DNA of 64,000 nucleotides from Pygmaiobacter massiliensis (GTDB taxonomy: Bacteria > Bacillota > Clostridia > Oscillospirales > Ruminococcaceae): positions 558,001-622,000 of the forward strand of contig NZ_OAML01000002.1 in assembly GCF_900199435.1 (NCBI RefSeq), in the 5' to 3' direction. The translations under genes and the position numbers were made by a program. The notes below the pieces were generated by a model. That model had not been told where the DNA came from. It saw only the letters and a list, made by a program, of their open reading frames with translations, and did not search any database. Below are positions 1-8,019 of the stretch, piece by piece (within the stretch, counting starts at the first letter, position 1; the number at the start of each line of letters is the position of its first letter).

Positions 1-2474
1 CGGTCTTCATTATGCGCCACATAGTTCAAACGAATTTGAATCCAGCGTTTTTCGCCATTTGCCATCTGGCGCAGATAAACACATTCTGCGGTGCTTTTTT
101 CTTCCACTGCTTTGTGAAAAGCTTCCCGCACGGACTGGTGAAACACCGGCTCTACGACGGAAAGTACAGACGGGCGGTGTAAAACAATATCGGATTCCCC
201 CATCAGATGAATAAAGGCCTGGTTAACCCGCAGCATTTCAATGCTGTCACCAAAAAGCTCATAGATAGCAACTGCATTGGGGAGAGTGTCAAATAAAAGG
301 TCAAGTTGCGGGTCGCGCAAGCTGAGCGGATCCAGCTTTTCTATCTGTCGGCTCATCAATGCAACTTCCATGCCCTGGTGGTTTTGCAGATATTCTTCAT
401 ACTCCGCCACTGGCATTGGCTTTGCAAAGTAATACCCTTGCGCGTAATCTCCGCCTAGGCTACGCAGCAGCCGAAGTTGACGCTCGTTTTCAACCCCTTC
501 TACTACAATCGGCATGCAAAGCCACTTTGCCATGCGGATAATCGAGCCCAGAATATTTTCTCCCCTGCCGGGCACCTCACTTTCTGCAAGAAAGCGAATA
601 TCGGTTTTCAGCACATCCACCGAAATATCTTTAAGCATATTGAGTGAAGAATAGCCGCTGCCAAAGTCATCCATCAGCACCTTAAAGCCTGCCCGCTGCA
701 GCCGCGCCACGATTTTCTTCATCGCTATCGGATCATCTGTGTAAGACGTCTCGGTTAATTCCAGCTCCAGCAGCTCGTGCGGGAGGTTGTAGCTATCCAC
801 CAAATCAATGATGATGTCATCAATTTTGGGATTGTAAAGATCCACGCGAGAAATGTTCACTGAGATGGGGTTAGGCTTTTGCCCTTCGTCTATCCATTTT
901 TTTAGCAGTGCACAGGTTTTGTTCCACACATAAAGGTCAAGCTGCAAAATAAAGCCGTTGCGCTCAAATGCCGGGATAAACTGATTTGGTGTCAGTAGCC
1001 CTCGCCTTGGGTGCCGCCAGCGCACCAGTGCTTCTGCACCGGCATTGCGGTTTTCGCGAATATTACATTTGGGCTGCAAAAAAATCTCAAACTGTTCCTG
1101 CTGCAAGGCGGCGTGCAAGTCTTGCACACACTGCTGCTCGCTCAGCAGCTCGCGCCCCATTTCCTTGGTATAGTAGAGGTAATTCACACCGTAGCGGTTG
1201 GCTTTCACCTGGTTTGCAGCAAGTTCTGCGCAAACCAGAATATGTTCCATCGGCAGTGCATTGGTTTCAATAATATAAAGCCCAAAGCAAGGCCGGATAT
1301 TATAATCTCGATTATAATTCTTGATATTTCGGCAAAGGATATCGAGCGTTTGTGCCAGTGTATCGGCCTGGTATGGCACACACATTCCAAACACGTCAGA
1401 GCGAATGCGCCCATAACTGCAAACGGCATATCGCATCCCTGCACGGCGAAGCTCTGCTCCCACATATTGCAAAAGCTCATCACCCTGCTGCATACCAAAA
1501 AAAGAATTTACCAGCCCAAAGCGGTGAATGTCCAGCTGAATAAAGACAAATTTTGTATCCGGGGCCTCAGTCAAAATTTCTTCGGTCCGTTTTAAAAATT
1601 TGCTCTTGCGGTAAACACCCGTCAGCTCATCATGTTGGGCACGGTAAAGCTGTTCTTCCAAAAGCTCTATCTGCTCCTGCTCCATGCGGTCATTTTCACG
1701 CTGCAACTGGCGCAGTTCGGTAATGTCCTGCGCCACGCACACACAGTACCGCAACCGAGGCTGATAGCAGCAAAACGAAATCGCCTTTTCGCTGCCAATC
1801 TCGTCCATCAGGCAACGGTTGCCTCCAGTCAGCGCCACTTCCCTGCAAATATCCAAAAGGTCAGGATCGAGGCTTGCAAACACCTGCTGCAAATTCCCGT
1901 TATGTAATTTCGCCGCAGAAATATTACAGAGTTCAGCAAAAGCCTCATTGATATAATCAATTGTGAGCGGTGCGTCCAAGGCATCTGATTCTGTTCGAAA
2001 CACAACAAGCCCAAAAGGCACACCGGTCAGGTAGCCGTGCAGTTCCTGCTGCGTTCCCGTCAGCATACCCTGACGCATTAGCGGAGGCAATTTCTGTTCC
2101 CACAAAACCTTCTTCAGCCGCGCCTGGAAGGCAGCTTTCCCCTCTGATGCCAAGACGAAATCTGCGGCGCCTTTTTCAAGCACGCTGCCGCGCTCACCAA
2201 TATGCTCGCTCAGTACCAGTACTGGGGTATTGCGAAACTCCACCCCCTGCTTTAACTTTTGCAGCAGTACCAGTGCTGTGGTTTCATGTTCCCGTTCATG
2301 ATAAACCACAATGGCGTCGATGCCCCCTAGGATGGATTGCAGCACCATGAGCGCTTGCTGTACCGAATTTGTGCGATGCAGCGTTGCTTCCTGTTCTAAG
2401 CCTGCACAAAAAGCGTGGCATACGGTGTTTGTTTGTTCCGCAACCAATAAAATATGGTTGTTCTTTCCCGGCAT
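1..2474 (-). CDS. c-di-GMP phosphodiesterase, pseudo-receiver/PAS/degenerate GGDEF/EAL/PAS (partial)
   Basis: The protein probably hydrolyses cyclic di-GMP in the cytoplasm. The reading frame is open from an ATG at 2474, just after a GGAGGGACCT ribosome site, to the window edge, so the C-terminus is missing. In order: a receiver-like domain (about 5-125) whose phospho-acceptor Asp position reads Tyr in IVVYHE, so it is a pseudo-receiver; a PAS-like region (about 145-255); a GGDEF domain (about 275-440) opening with DELTGVYRK but with RSDVF near residue 360 instead of GGDEF, so cyclase activity is unlikely; an EAL domain with GAEALVRW (Glu481), LELTE, DDFGSGYSS (about 601), LKTD and QGYYFAKP, all expected for an active phosphodiesterase; and the start of a second PAS-like domain. 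Domain calls are from motifs seen by eye. Confidence 0.88.
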   Translation of the reverse strand, partial: MPGKNNHILLVAEQTNTVCHAFCAGLEQEATLHRTNSVQQALMVLQSILGGIDAIVVYHEREHETTALVLLQKLKQGVEFRNTPVLVLSEHIGERGSVLEKGAADFVLASEGKAAFQARLKKVLWEQKLPPLMRQGMLTGTQQELHGYLTGVPFGLVVFRTESDALDAPLTIDYINEAFAELCNISAAKLHNGNLQQVFASLDPDLLDICREVALTGGNRCLMDEIGSEKAISFCCYQPRLRYCVCVAQDITELRQLQRENDRMEQEQIELLEEQLYRAQHDELTGVYRKSKFLKRTEEILTEAPDTKFVFIQLDIHRFGLVNSFFGMQQGDELLQYVGAELRRAGMRYAVCSYGRIRSDVFGMCVPYQADTLAQTLDILCRNIKNYNRDYNIRPCFGLYIIETNALPMEHILVCAELAANQVKANRYGVNYLYYTKEMGRELLSEQQCVQDLHAALQQEQFEIFLQPKCNIRENRNAGAEALVRWRHPRRGLLTPNQFIPAFERNGFILQLDLYVWNKTCALLKKWIDEGQKPNPISVNISRVDLYNPKIDDIIIDLVDSYNLPHELLELELTETSYTDDPIAMKKIVARLQRAGFKVLMDDFGSGYSSLNMLKDISVDVLKTDIRFLAESEVPGRGENILGSIIRMAKWLCMPIVVEGVENERQLRLLRSLGGDYAQGYYFAKPMPVAEYEEYLQNHQGMEVALMSRQIEKLDPLSLRDPQLDLLFDTLPNAVAIYELFGDSIEMLRVNQAFIHLMGESDIVLHRPSVLSVVEPVFHQSVREAFHKAVEEKSTAECVYLRQMANGEKRWIQIRLNYVAHNED

Positions 2475-2667
2475 AGGTCCCTCCTTAAAAATGCTTGCAC
2501 AGCCCGGTCAACCATAAAGCTTGCTTACCTACCCGCTTTTTTCCCGGCAATGTTTTGCTTGATTTTTCATTTCGCATTTTGCATTTTTATAAATATTTGC
2601 GCAGCGCAGAGAGGATTTTTACAACTTGTTATTTTGTGCAAAGCACTTCCCACTATATAGCATTCTT

Positions 2668-2697
2668 ATCATAGCACGAAGAACCTTTGCCTTACAA
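2668..2697 (-). promoter_or_regulatory. Probable sigma-A promoter of the EAL gene
   Basis: On the minus strand a TTGTAA -35 and TATGAT -10 are separated by 18 bases, about 190 bases upstream of the ATG at 2474. The 2475-2720 stretch holds no credible gene on either strand. Confidence 0.45.
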
Positions 2698-2721
2698 CAA
2701 ATTATGCCAATATTTTCAAAG

Positions 2722-2757
2722 AAAAAAGAGCTGTTCCCTTATCAGAACAGCTCTTTT
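2722..2757 (-). terminator. Intrinsic terminator after the siroheme-reductase fusion gene
   Basis: A 13-bp stem (AAAAGAGCTGTTC with GAACAGCTCTTTT, 8-base loop) is followed by T residues on the minus strand, 22 bases after the stop at 2780. Confidence 0.85.
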
Positions 2758-2779
2758 GATTTTATTATTGAGGAGCAGC

Positions 2780-4150
2780 TTAGCAAGTAGCGCCGCCTAC
2801 AAGGTGCAGCTCTGCGCCAAGTATCTCTGCTTTTCGCTCCAGCAGCTCGTTGCCCAAAAGCTGACGTTCCACTTCGTCAAAGCCAATACGCGCAATGGTA
2901 TCCGCAAAGCGTTCGCCTGTTTTACCCTGCTCACGGAAAAGCAATATTGCTTTTTCAACGACATCATACACTTCCTGCTCACTGGTAAAACGGCGGGAAA
3001 GTGCATGCCCTTCGGCTGTCTTTTTGCCCCAGCGGCCACCAATATAAATTTTGTATCCGGCTGCCCCGTTTTCCAGTGCATGGAACGGGCATTTGCCGAT
3101 ACAGCGTCCGCAACTGTTGCAGTCGTCACCAAAGGAGAGCTTGCCCTCTGAAAGCGCAGAGGCGCTGATGGGGCAGGCAGACGCCGTCACGCATTTTGTG
3201 CAGCCGCGGCAAAGGTCCTCATCCAACTGCGGGGCGCGCTGGCCGATGATACCGAGGTCGTTCAAATCCGGCTTGACGCAGTTGTTTGGGCAGCCACCAA
3301 CCGCAATTTTAAATTTATGCGGCAATTTCACCTGGCTATATCCTTCAAAAAAGCGGCGGTGCAGCTCTTCCGAAAGTGCAAAGGTGTCAATCAAGCCATA
3401 TTGGCAGGTGGTGCCTTTGCAGGACACGACCGGGCGCACCTTGCTGCCGGTACCGCCGGTATAAAGGCCCTCTTGTGCAACATAGGCTCGGAACGGCTCA
3501 ATCTGGTTATACGGAATTCCCTGTACTTCAATGGTTAGGCGGGTGGTCATCGCGAGTTCACCGTTGCCAAATTTCTGAGCAGCCTCACTGATACATTTGC
3601 TCTCGGCTGCAGTAATTTTGCCGTTGCGGGTGATGATACGGCCGTTGAAACGGTCGGTGCCCTTACAGTGCAAAAAGCCGAATGCTTTTACGCGTTTAAT
3701 ATCTTCCGGCGAAACTGTAACACATTCTTCGGTGCTTTCGCCTGCCAGTTTTGCCATGCAACGCTCCAGCACATCTGCTGCGCGCTCTACGGTTTCTGCA
3801 CAGCGCTGGTCTTCTGTTTTATATTTCGCTTTCAACTCGGTGCAAAGCGTCGAGCCAAGCTCTTTTTCAAAATCTTCCACGAGTGCGGCGCAGGTTTCGC
3901 TCAGACCCTCAGTATCGTGCGCCTTGGTTTCGATAACACGCTTACCAACCGCTGCCACTGCGCCACTTAGTGCGCCGCAGACGCCGCCGCAACCCATGCC
4001 GCCGCCAAAACCGCCGATCATTGCAATGCTTTCGGGCGGGATATCCAGCCCATATACCTCATTGGCTGCCATAAGCACGGCTTCTGCACAATTTCGGTTT
4101 TCCTGCAAATAATATTTTTTTGCACGTTCTTTTAACATATTGCGTTCCAT
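2780..4150 (-). CDS. C_GCAxxG_C_C domain fused to a siroheme sulfite/nitrite reductase-like protein
   Basis: The enzyme is likely a cytoplasmic siroheme and iron-sulfur reductase; its substrate is unknown. Residues about 1-125 match the C_GCAxxG_C_C family (NCAEAV, then GGGMGCGGVCGAL, then a later Cys pair). The rest resembles an AsrC-type sulfite reductase: a ferredoxin-like half domain, the siroheme/4Fe-4S motif pair CKGTTC and CPNNC, and two ferredoxin motifs (CRGCTKC and CNSCGRCIGKC). Lone C_GCAxxG_C_C proteins are about 130-150 residues and small siroheme reductases about 300, so about 456 residues fits a fusion. The start at 4150 follows GGAGAAGGG; the frame also opens at 4201 and 4138, but the promoter places the transcript start downstream of 4201. 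The gene stands alone between a promoter and a terminator. Confidence 0.8.
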   Translation of the reverse strand: MERNMLKERAKKYYLQENRNCAEAVLMAANEVYGLDIPPESIAMIGGFGGGMGCGGVCGALSGAVAAVGKRVIETKAHDTEGLSETCAALVEDFEKELGSTLCTELKAKYKTEDQRCAETVERAADVLERCMAKLAGESTEECVTVSPEDIKRVKAFGFLHCKGTDRFNGRIITRNGKITAAESKCISEAAQKFGNGELAMTTRLTIEVQGIPYNQIEPFRAYVAQEGLYTGGTGSKVRPVVSCKGTTCQYGLIDTFALSEELHRRFFEGYSQVKLPHKFKIAVGGCPNNCVKPDLNDLGIIGQRAPQLDEDLCRGCTKCVTASACPISASALSEGKLSFGDDCNSCGRCIGKCPFHALENGAAGYKIYIGGRWGKKTAEGHALSRRFTSEQEVYDVVEKAILLFREQGKTGERFADTIARIGFDEVERQLLGNELLERKAEILGAELHLVGGATC

Positions 4151-4190
4151 CCCTTCTCCAAACGACCACCTTGCCGTTGGTGTCGTTATC

Positions 4191-4219
4191 ATACTACACA
4201 ATAGGGTAATAAATGTAAA
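4191..4219 (-). promoter_or_regulatory. Sigma-A promoter of the siroheme-reductase fusion gene
   Basis: TTTACA and TAGTAT are spaced by 17 bases on the minus strand. Transcription would begin near 4184, which excludes the upstream frame-open start at 4201 and supports the ATG at 4150. Confidence 0.6.
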
Positions 4220-4271
4220 GAACAGAAAAACAATCGCTTTGATTGGCTTTTTGCTATCAGTTTTAATACAC

Positions 4272-4311
4272 TGAAAAGAAAATCCGCCACTTGCCGAAGC
4301 AAGCAGCGGAT
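4272..4311 (-). terminator. Intrinsic terminator after the symporter gene
   Basis: The minus strand reads a stem starting ATCCGCTGCTTGC, a TTCG tetraloop, its near-perfect complement ending GGCGGAT, and then TTTCTTTT. Confidence 0.8.
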
Positions 4312-4324
4312 GAGAAACGCTATT

Positions 4325-5509
4325 TTAAGCAGCCTCTTTGTTTTTCCAGCCAGCGGTGATTTTATTCACCAGCACGGCAATAGCACCGTCGCCGGTTACG
4401 TTGCAGGCAGTGCCGAAGCTATCTTGCGCAAGGTAAAGTGCAATCATCAGCGAGCACATGGTTTCGTTAAAGCCGAGCATCGACTGAATCAGACCGATTG
4501 CTGCCATAACCGCGCCGCCCGGTACACCGGGTGCCGCTACCATTGTTACGCCCAGCATTAAGATGAACGGGAAGATGTTCGCAAAAGTAATCGGCATGCC
4601 CGAAATATACATAATGGCAATGGCACAGCTGGTCAGTGTAATGGTGCTGCCCGCCAAATGGATCGTAGCACAAAGGGGCACTACGAAGTCTGCTACGTCA
4701 GCACGTACGTTGTTGGCTTTGGTCTGTTCCAAAGTCACGGGAATCGTCGCCGCAGACGACTGGGTGCCAATGGCAGTGGTGTAAGCCGGAAGCATGTTTT
4801 TGAGCAGTTTCAGCGGGTTCTGTTTAGACAGGGTGCCTGCAAGGGTATATTGCAGCAAAAGCATCACGCAGTGCAGCGCAATAATCACTACAAATACCTT
4901 TGCAAATACGCTCATAATTTTATAAACTTCACCTGCAAAAGTCATGTTGGCAAAGATGCCGAACACATGAAATGGCAGAAGCGGAATAATAATACCACTG
5001 ATGAGTTTCGAGATAATGTCCTGAAAATCTTTAAAACCTTTTTTCAAAGTGTCGCCTTTGATGGCTGCAATGCCAAGGCCCACAACGAAAGAAAGGATAA
5101 GGGCAGACATAACGCCCATAATCGGAGGCATCTCTACATTAAAGAGAGAACCTACCAATGCCTCTTCCGGATTGCTTGCGCTAAAGTCAACAATCGAGGC
5201 GCTGCCTTTGAGCAAACTGGGGAAAAGGGCACTATCCACAAAATAAGCAAGACTGCCCGCACACACGGTAGACATATAAGCGATGCCGGCGGTAAGTGCA
5301 AGCGTTTTACCCGCGCCGCGGCCCAAATCGCCAATGCCGGGCACAACAAAGCCAATAATAATAAGGGGAATAGAGAAGTTAAGGAAATTGCCAAACAAAC
5401 CGTTAAAGGTGGCAAATACGCCAATGGCCTCTCGCGGTAATATGCTGCCCAACAACACACCGGCGGCAATCGCCACAATCAGCCGGGGTAGTAAGCCGAA
5501 TTTTTTCAT
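4325..5509 (-). CDS. Dicarboxylate/amino acid:cation symporter (DAACS family)
   Basis: An inner-membrane secondary transporter that brings in a dicarboxylate or amino acid with Na+ or H+. At 394 residues it has the family length, with about eight hydrophobic segments. It carries the serine-rich hairpin TQSSAATIPVT (about 255-265) and the LAGSTITLTSCAIA segment (about 285-300) typical of the substrate site in the glutamate/serine transporter fold. The start follows AGGAGG with a 6-base spacer. It is transcribed alone from its own promoter and ends in a terminator. The substrate cannot be told from sequence; serine/threonine and C4-dicarboxylate carriers both belong to this family. Confidence 0.88.
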   Translation of the reverse strand: MKKFGLLPRLIVAIAAGVLLGSILPREAIGVFATFNGLFGNFLNFSIPLIIIGFVVPGIGDLGRGAGKTLALTAGIAYMSTVCAGSLAYFVDSALFPSLLKGSASIVDFSASNPEEALVGSLFNVEMPPIMGVMSALILSFVVGLGIAAIKGDTLKKGFKDFQDIISKLISGIIIPLLPFHVFGIFANMTFAGEVYKIMSVFAKVFVVIIALHCVMLLLQYTLAGTLSKQNPLKLLKNMLPAYTTAIGTQSSAATIPVTLEQTKANNVRADVADFVVPLCATIHLAGSTITLTSCAIAIMYISGMPITFANIFPFILMLGVTMVAAPGVPGGAVMAAIGLIQSMLGFNETMCSLMIALYLAQDSFGTACNVTGDGAIAVLVNKITAGWKNKEAA

Positions 5510-5578
5510 GATGTCCTCCTAAATTGTACGCAATATGAAATTTTGTCCGTTCTCGTATCACAAACAAACAGCTTTACC

Positions 5579-5607
5579 ATTTTAACGGATACTTAGCGAA
5601 AAAGCAA
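5579..5607 (-). promoter_or_regulatory. Sigma-A promoter of the symporter gene
   Basis: TTGCTT and TAAAAT are separated by 17 bases on the minus strand, about 70 bases upstream of the start codon. The rest of the AT-rich 5510-6027 gap shows no gene. Confidence 0.6.
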
Positions 5608-5933
5608 GTCCAAAGCAACTTTAACTTCATTTTTCCTGTAAAGTATAATTAATATGTTTGCTGTTTTGGTGCTTAACGATGCTTTCAGATTTAAATCACC
5701 AACAAAAATGTGCGTATTGGGAGAACATTTTTTGTTTTTCACCCGCGTACAGCTCTTTGATGTGCCTACGATTTGGCTGCTTTTTCGAGAAGGATATCAC
5801 AAATTAATTGTTAACCGCTCGTGAAGTAAAACAGCATTTCCGGGAAAAGAAATAATATAACGAAAATAGAAGATTTTTTTGATTAATTCACCAGAATATC
5901 AAGAAAATCTTAGTTTTAATATTTTTTTGTACA

Positions 5934-5962
5934 TTGCACCGGCCCTTTTTTCGCAGTATCAT
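5934..5962 (+). promoter_or_regulatory. Probable promoter of the receiver-GGDEF gene
   Basis: TTGCAC and TATCAT are spaced by 17 bases, about 65 bases ahead of the start at 6028. Confidence 0.5.
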
Positions 5963-6027
5963 AAAAACAGGTAGAATTACTGCTTTATTTTTATTCTCGA
6001 TGAGCTTTACGGAAGGGGGCGTCTTTT

Positions 6028-7266
6028 ATGGATTCTCACAAAAAGTGTATTTTAATTATAGATGACGCCTTAGTAAATCGCCTGCTTTTAAGGCGTATAC
6101 TTTCGAGCACTTACGAGGTGATGGAGGCTTGTGACGGCGAAGAGGCCTTGCTGTTGCTGCGCCGCGCCCCGGCCAATGTTTCGGCTATCTTGCTAGATCT
6201 CGTTATGCCAAAAATGGACGGATTTACTTTTTTAAACTACTTGCGAAACGCACCGGAGCTGGCTGAGTTACCCGTTATTGCATTGACCGGAGCAGATTCT
6301 GAAAACTTGGAAGTGCGCGCACTGGAAGCCGGAGCCAACGACTTTTTAGAAAAGCCATTTCGCCCTGACGTTATTTTAAAGAGGCTTGCAAACACCCTTT
6401 TGCTGCAAGAAGCACTGATAGAAGCACGCACCGACGCTTTAACGGGTCTGTTTAACCGTACAGCCTTTGCAAAATACACCGAACATTATATAGTACAACA
6501 TGAAAATGCCGGCAATCTTGCCGCGTTAATGCTGATTGACATAGACAATTTTAAGCAGGCCAACGATACGATGGGCCACGCTTACGGCGACCATATTCTT
6601 ATGGTGTTCAGCGAGATTCTTACCGAGGCCGCGGGCCGTCACGCTTTGGTGGGCCGCCTGGGCGGTGACGAATTTATTGTACTGCTAAAAGATATTGATA
6701 GCCTAGCCTTTGCCGAAGAGGTGGCCGCAGATATTTTGTATCGTCTGGAAACGAGCTCCAAATCCAAGCATCCGCTTACCTGTTCCATCGGCATTTCCGT
6801 GTTTCCGCAGGATGGCACAACACGCAGACAGCTTTATTTTTGTGCCGACGAAGCAATGTACCGCGCAAAGCAGCTTGGCAAAAACCAGTTTGCGCTGTAT
6901 GGCGGGCATTCTACACTTTCACAGCGTTATTCTTGGATGCGCAAAGACTGGATTTTGGATGAGCTGGACTCGATGATTTACATCTGCGATTTGCAGACCC
7001 ATGAACTTTGCTATATGAACCGCAAAGCATCGGAGAAAATAAAGCAAGCTTCGTGTGGTGCAAAATGTTTGTGTTTTATGGCGGGGCTATCCGCCACGCC
7101 TTTCACTTTCTGCACCTCTTTTTCAGGATCATGTAACGGCACCTTTAACGGTGTACGGCAAACCATTGATGGCAAACAGCTCTATTGCCAAAGCCATTTG
7201 GTAGACTGGAACGGTCGCCGTGCACATATGACGGTAATTACCGAGCTAAAGGATAACCAACTTTAA
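6028..7266 (+). CDS. Response regulator diguanylate cyclase, receiver/GGDEF/PAS-like
   Basis: The protein makes cyclic di-GMP from GTP under control of receiver phosphorylation. The receiver (about 6-125) keeps the acidic pair, phospho-acceptor Asp57 in LLDLVMP, Thr87 and Lys109 of EKPF. The GGDEF domain (about 130-290) opens with DALTGLFNR and has an intact RLGGDEF at 211-216, so it should be active. No RxxD inhibitory site is visible at the usual place upstream of GGDEF, suggesting little product inhibition. Residues about 305-412 look like a PAS-type sensor placed after the cyclase, an unusual order. The start follows GGAAGGGGG. No partner histidine kinase is in the window. It opposes the EAL protein at the left edge. 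Confidence 0.9.
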   Translation: MDSHKKCILIIDDALVNRLLLRRILSSTYEVMEACDGEEALLLLRRAPANVSAILLDLVMPKMDGFTFLNYLRNAPELAELPVIALTGADSENLEVRALEAGANDFLEKPFRPDVILKRLANTLLLQEALIEARTDALTGLFNRTAFAKYTEHYIVQHENAGNLAALMLIDIDNFKQANDTMGHAYGDHILMVFSEILTEAAGRHALVGRLGGDEFIVLLKDIDSLAFAEEVAADILYRLETSSKSKHPLTCSIGISVFPQDGTTRRQLYFCADEAMYRAKQLGKNQFALYGGHSTLSQRYSWMRKDWILDELDSMIYICDLQTHELCYMNRKASEKIKQASCGAKCLCFMAGLSATPFTFCTSFSGSCNGTFNGVRQTIDGKQLYCQSHLVDWNGRRAHMTVITELKDNQL

Positions 7267-7275
7267 AAATCAAAG

Positions 7276-7309
7276 AATAACAGGCAAGTAAGTTTGCCTG
7301 TTATTTTTT
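7276..7309 (+). terminator. Intrinsic terminator after the diguanylate cyclase
   Basis: A perfect 12-bp stem (AATAACAGGCAA with TTGCCTGTTATT) has a 6-base loop and a T-run. Confidence 0.88.
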
Positions 7310-7315
7310 ATCCTC

Positions 7316-7344
7316 TTGACACAGTGACAGGTTGTCATTATAAT
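7316..7344 (+). promoter_or_regulatory. Consensus sigma-A promoter of the TetR-MATE operon
   Basis: TTGACA and TATAAT are spaced by exactly 17 bases. The first TetR operator lies inside the spacer, so a bound repressor would block RNA polymerase. Confidence 0.85.
7325..7337 (+). promoter_or_regulatory. Operator 1, TGACA-N3-TGTCA palindrome
   Basis: The perfect inverted repeat TGACAggtTGTCA sits between the -35 and -10 boxes. It shares its half-sites with operator 2. Binding by the TetR protein encoded next is inferred. Confidence 0.7.
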
Positions 7345-7358
7345 TTTAATCATGTTGC

Positions 7359-7375
7359 ACTGACACCCTGTCAGT
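7359..7375 (+). promoter_or_regulatory. Operator 2, ACTGACA-N3-TGTCAGT palindrome
   Basis: A perfect 7-3-7 inverted repeat with CCC at its centre lies 15-31 bases after the -10 box, 34 bases centre to centre from operator 1, close to three helical turns. Confidence 0.72.
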
Positions 7376-7402
7376 ATTTTAACCTTAAGGGAGCTGACGG
7401 CC

Positions 7403-7987
7403 ATGCCAAAAGAGCTTTTCTATGCCTTACCGGAAGAAAAGCGCCAGCGCATTTTGGATGCCGCCGTGCAAGAATTTTCTTGCGCCGAGTATCACAGCGC
7501 TTCTATCAATCAAATTATTAAAACGGCTGATATTGCGCGCGGCAGCTTTTATTTGTATTTTGAAGACAAGCGAGATTTGTATATCTTTTTGGTAGAGCAG
7601 GTTTTCCGCACCCGGCTGAAAGCATTTACCCAGCAGGTTGCAGGGCAAAAGTTCACCACGCTGCGCGCTTTTCACGACGCACTATTCTCATTTAATCTTA
7701 ATATGCTTCACGACGAAAGGTACAATGCGCTTTTTTGCAATCTCTACATTTCTATGGAATACAGCTTTTCGCGCGAAATGCGCATGGTAACGGCGCAGAT
7801 TCGGCAGGACATGCTCTCCGCATTGCCTTTTCTAACCGAAACGCCAGAGCAAGCCGAGCGCACCGACGCACAGCTTGAGCTGCTGCAGCTGCTCACCCAC
7901 GCGCTTTTGGTATCAAAAGTGCTGGAAAAGCGCGACGATGCGGATGTCATACAAGAATATCGGCGCAAAGCCAGCATTATCTGTTAA
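7403..7987 (+). CDS. TetR/AcrR-family repressor of the MATE exporter
   Basis: A DNA-binding repressor expected to control its own operon and the exporter downstream. Residues about 10-57 form the TetR helix-turn-helix (ILDAAVQEFS, then INQIIKTADIARGSFYLYF), and the helical remainder would bind an inducer. At 194 residues it has normal TetR length. The start follows AGGGAG. The two TGACA-N3-TGTCA palindromes just upstream are its likely operators. It precedes the MATE gene by 32 bases with no terminator between, the usual arrangement of a drug-responsive exporter. The inducer is unknown. Confidence 0.88.
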   Translation: MPKELFYALPEEKRQRILDAAVQEFSCAEYHSASINQIIKTADIARGSFYLYFEDKRDLYIFLVEQVFRTRLKAFTQQVAGQKFTTLRAFHDALFSFNLNMLHDERYNALFCNLYISMEYSFSREMRMVTAQIRQDMLSALPFLTETPEQAERTDAQLELLQLLTHALLVSKVLEKRDDADVIQEYRRKASIIC

Positions 7988-8019
7988 CCTCGTAATTTTA
8001 AATAAGGAGCAACCAATCC

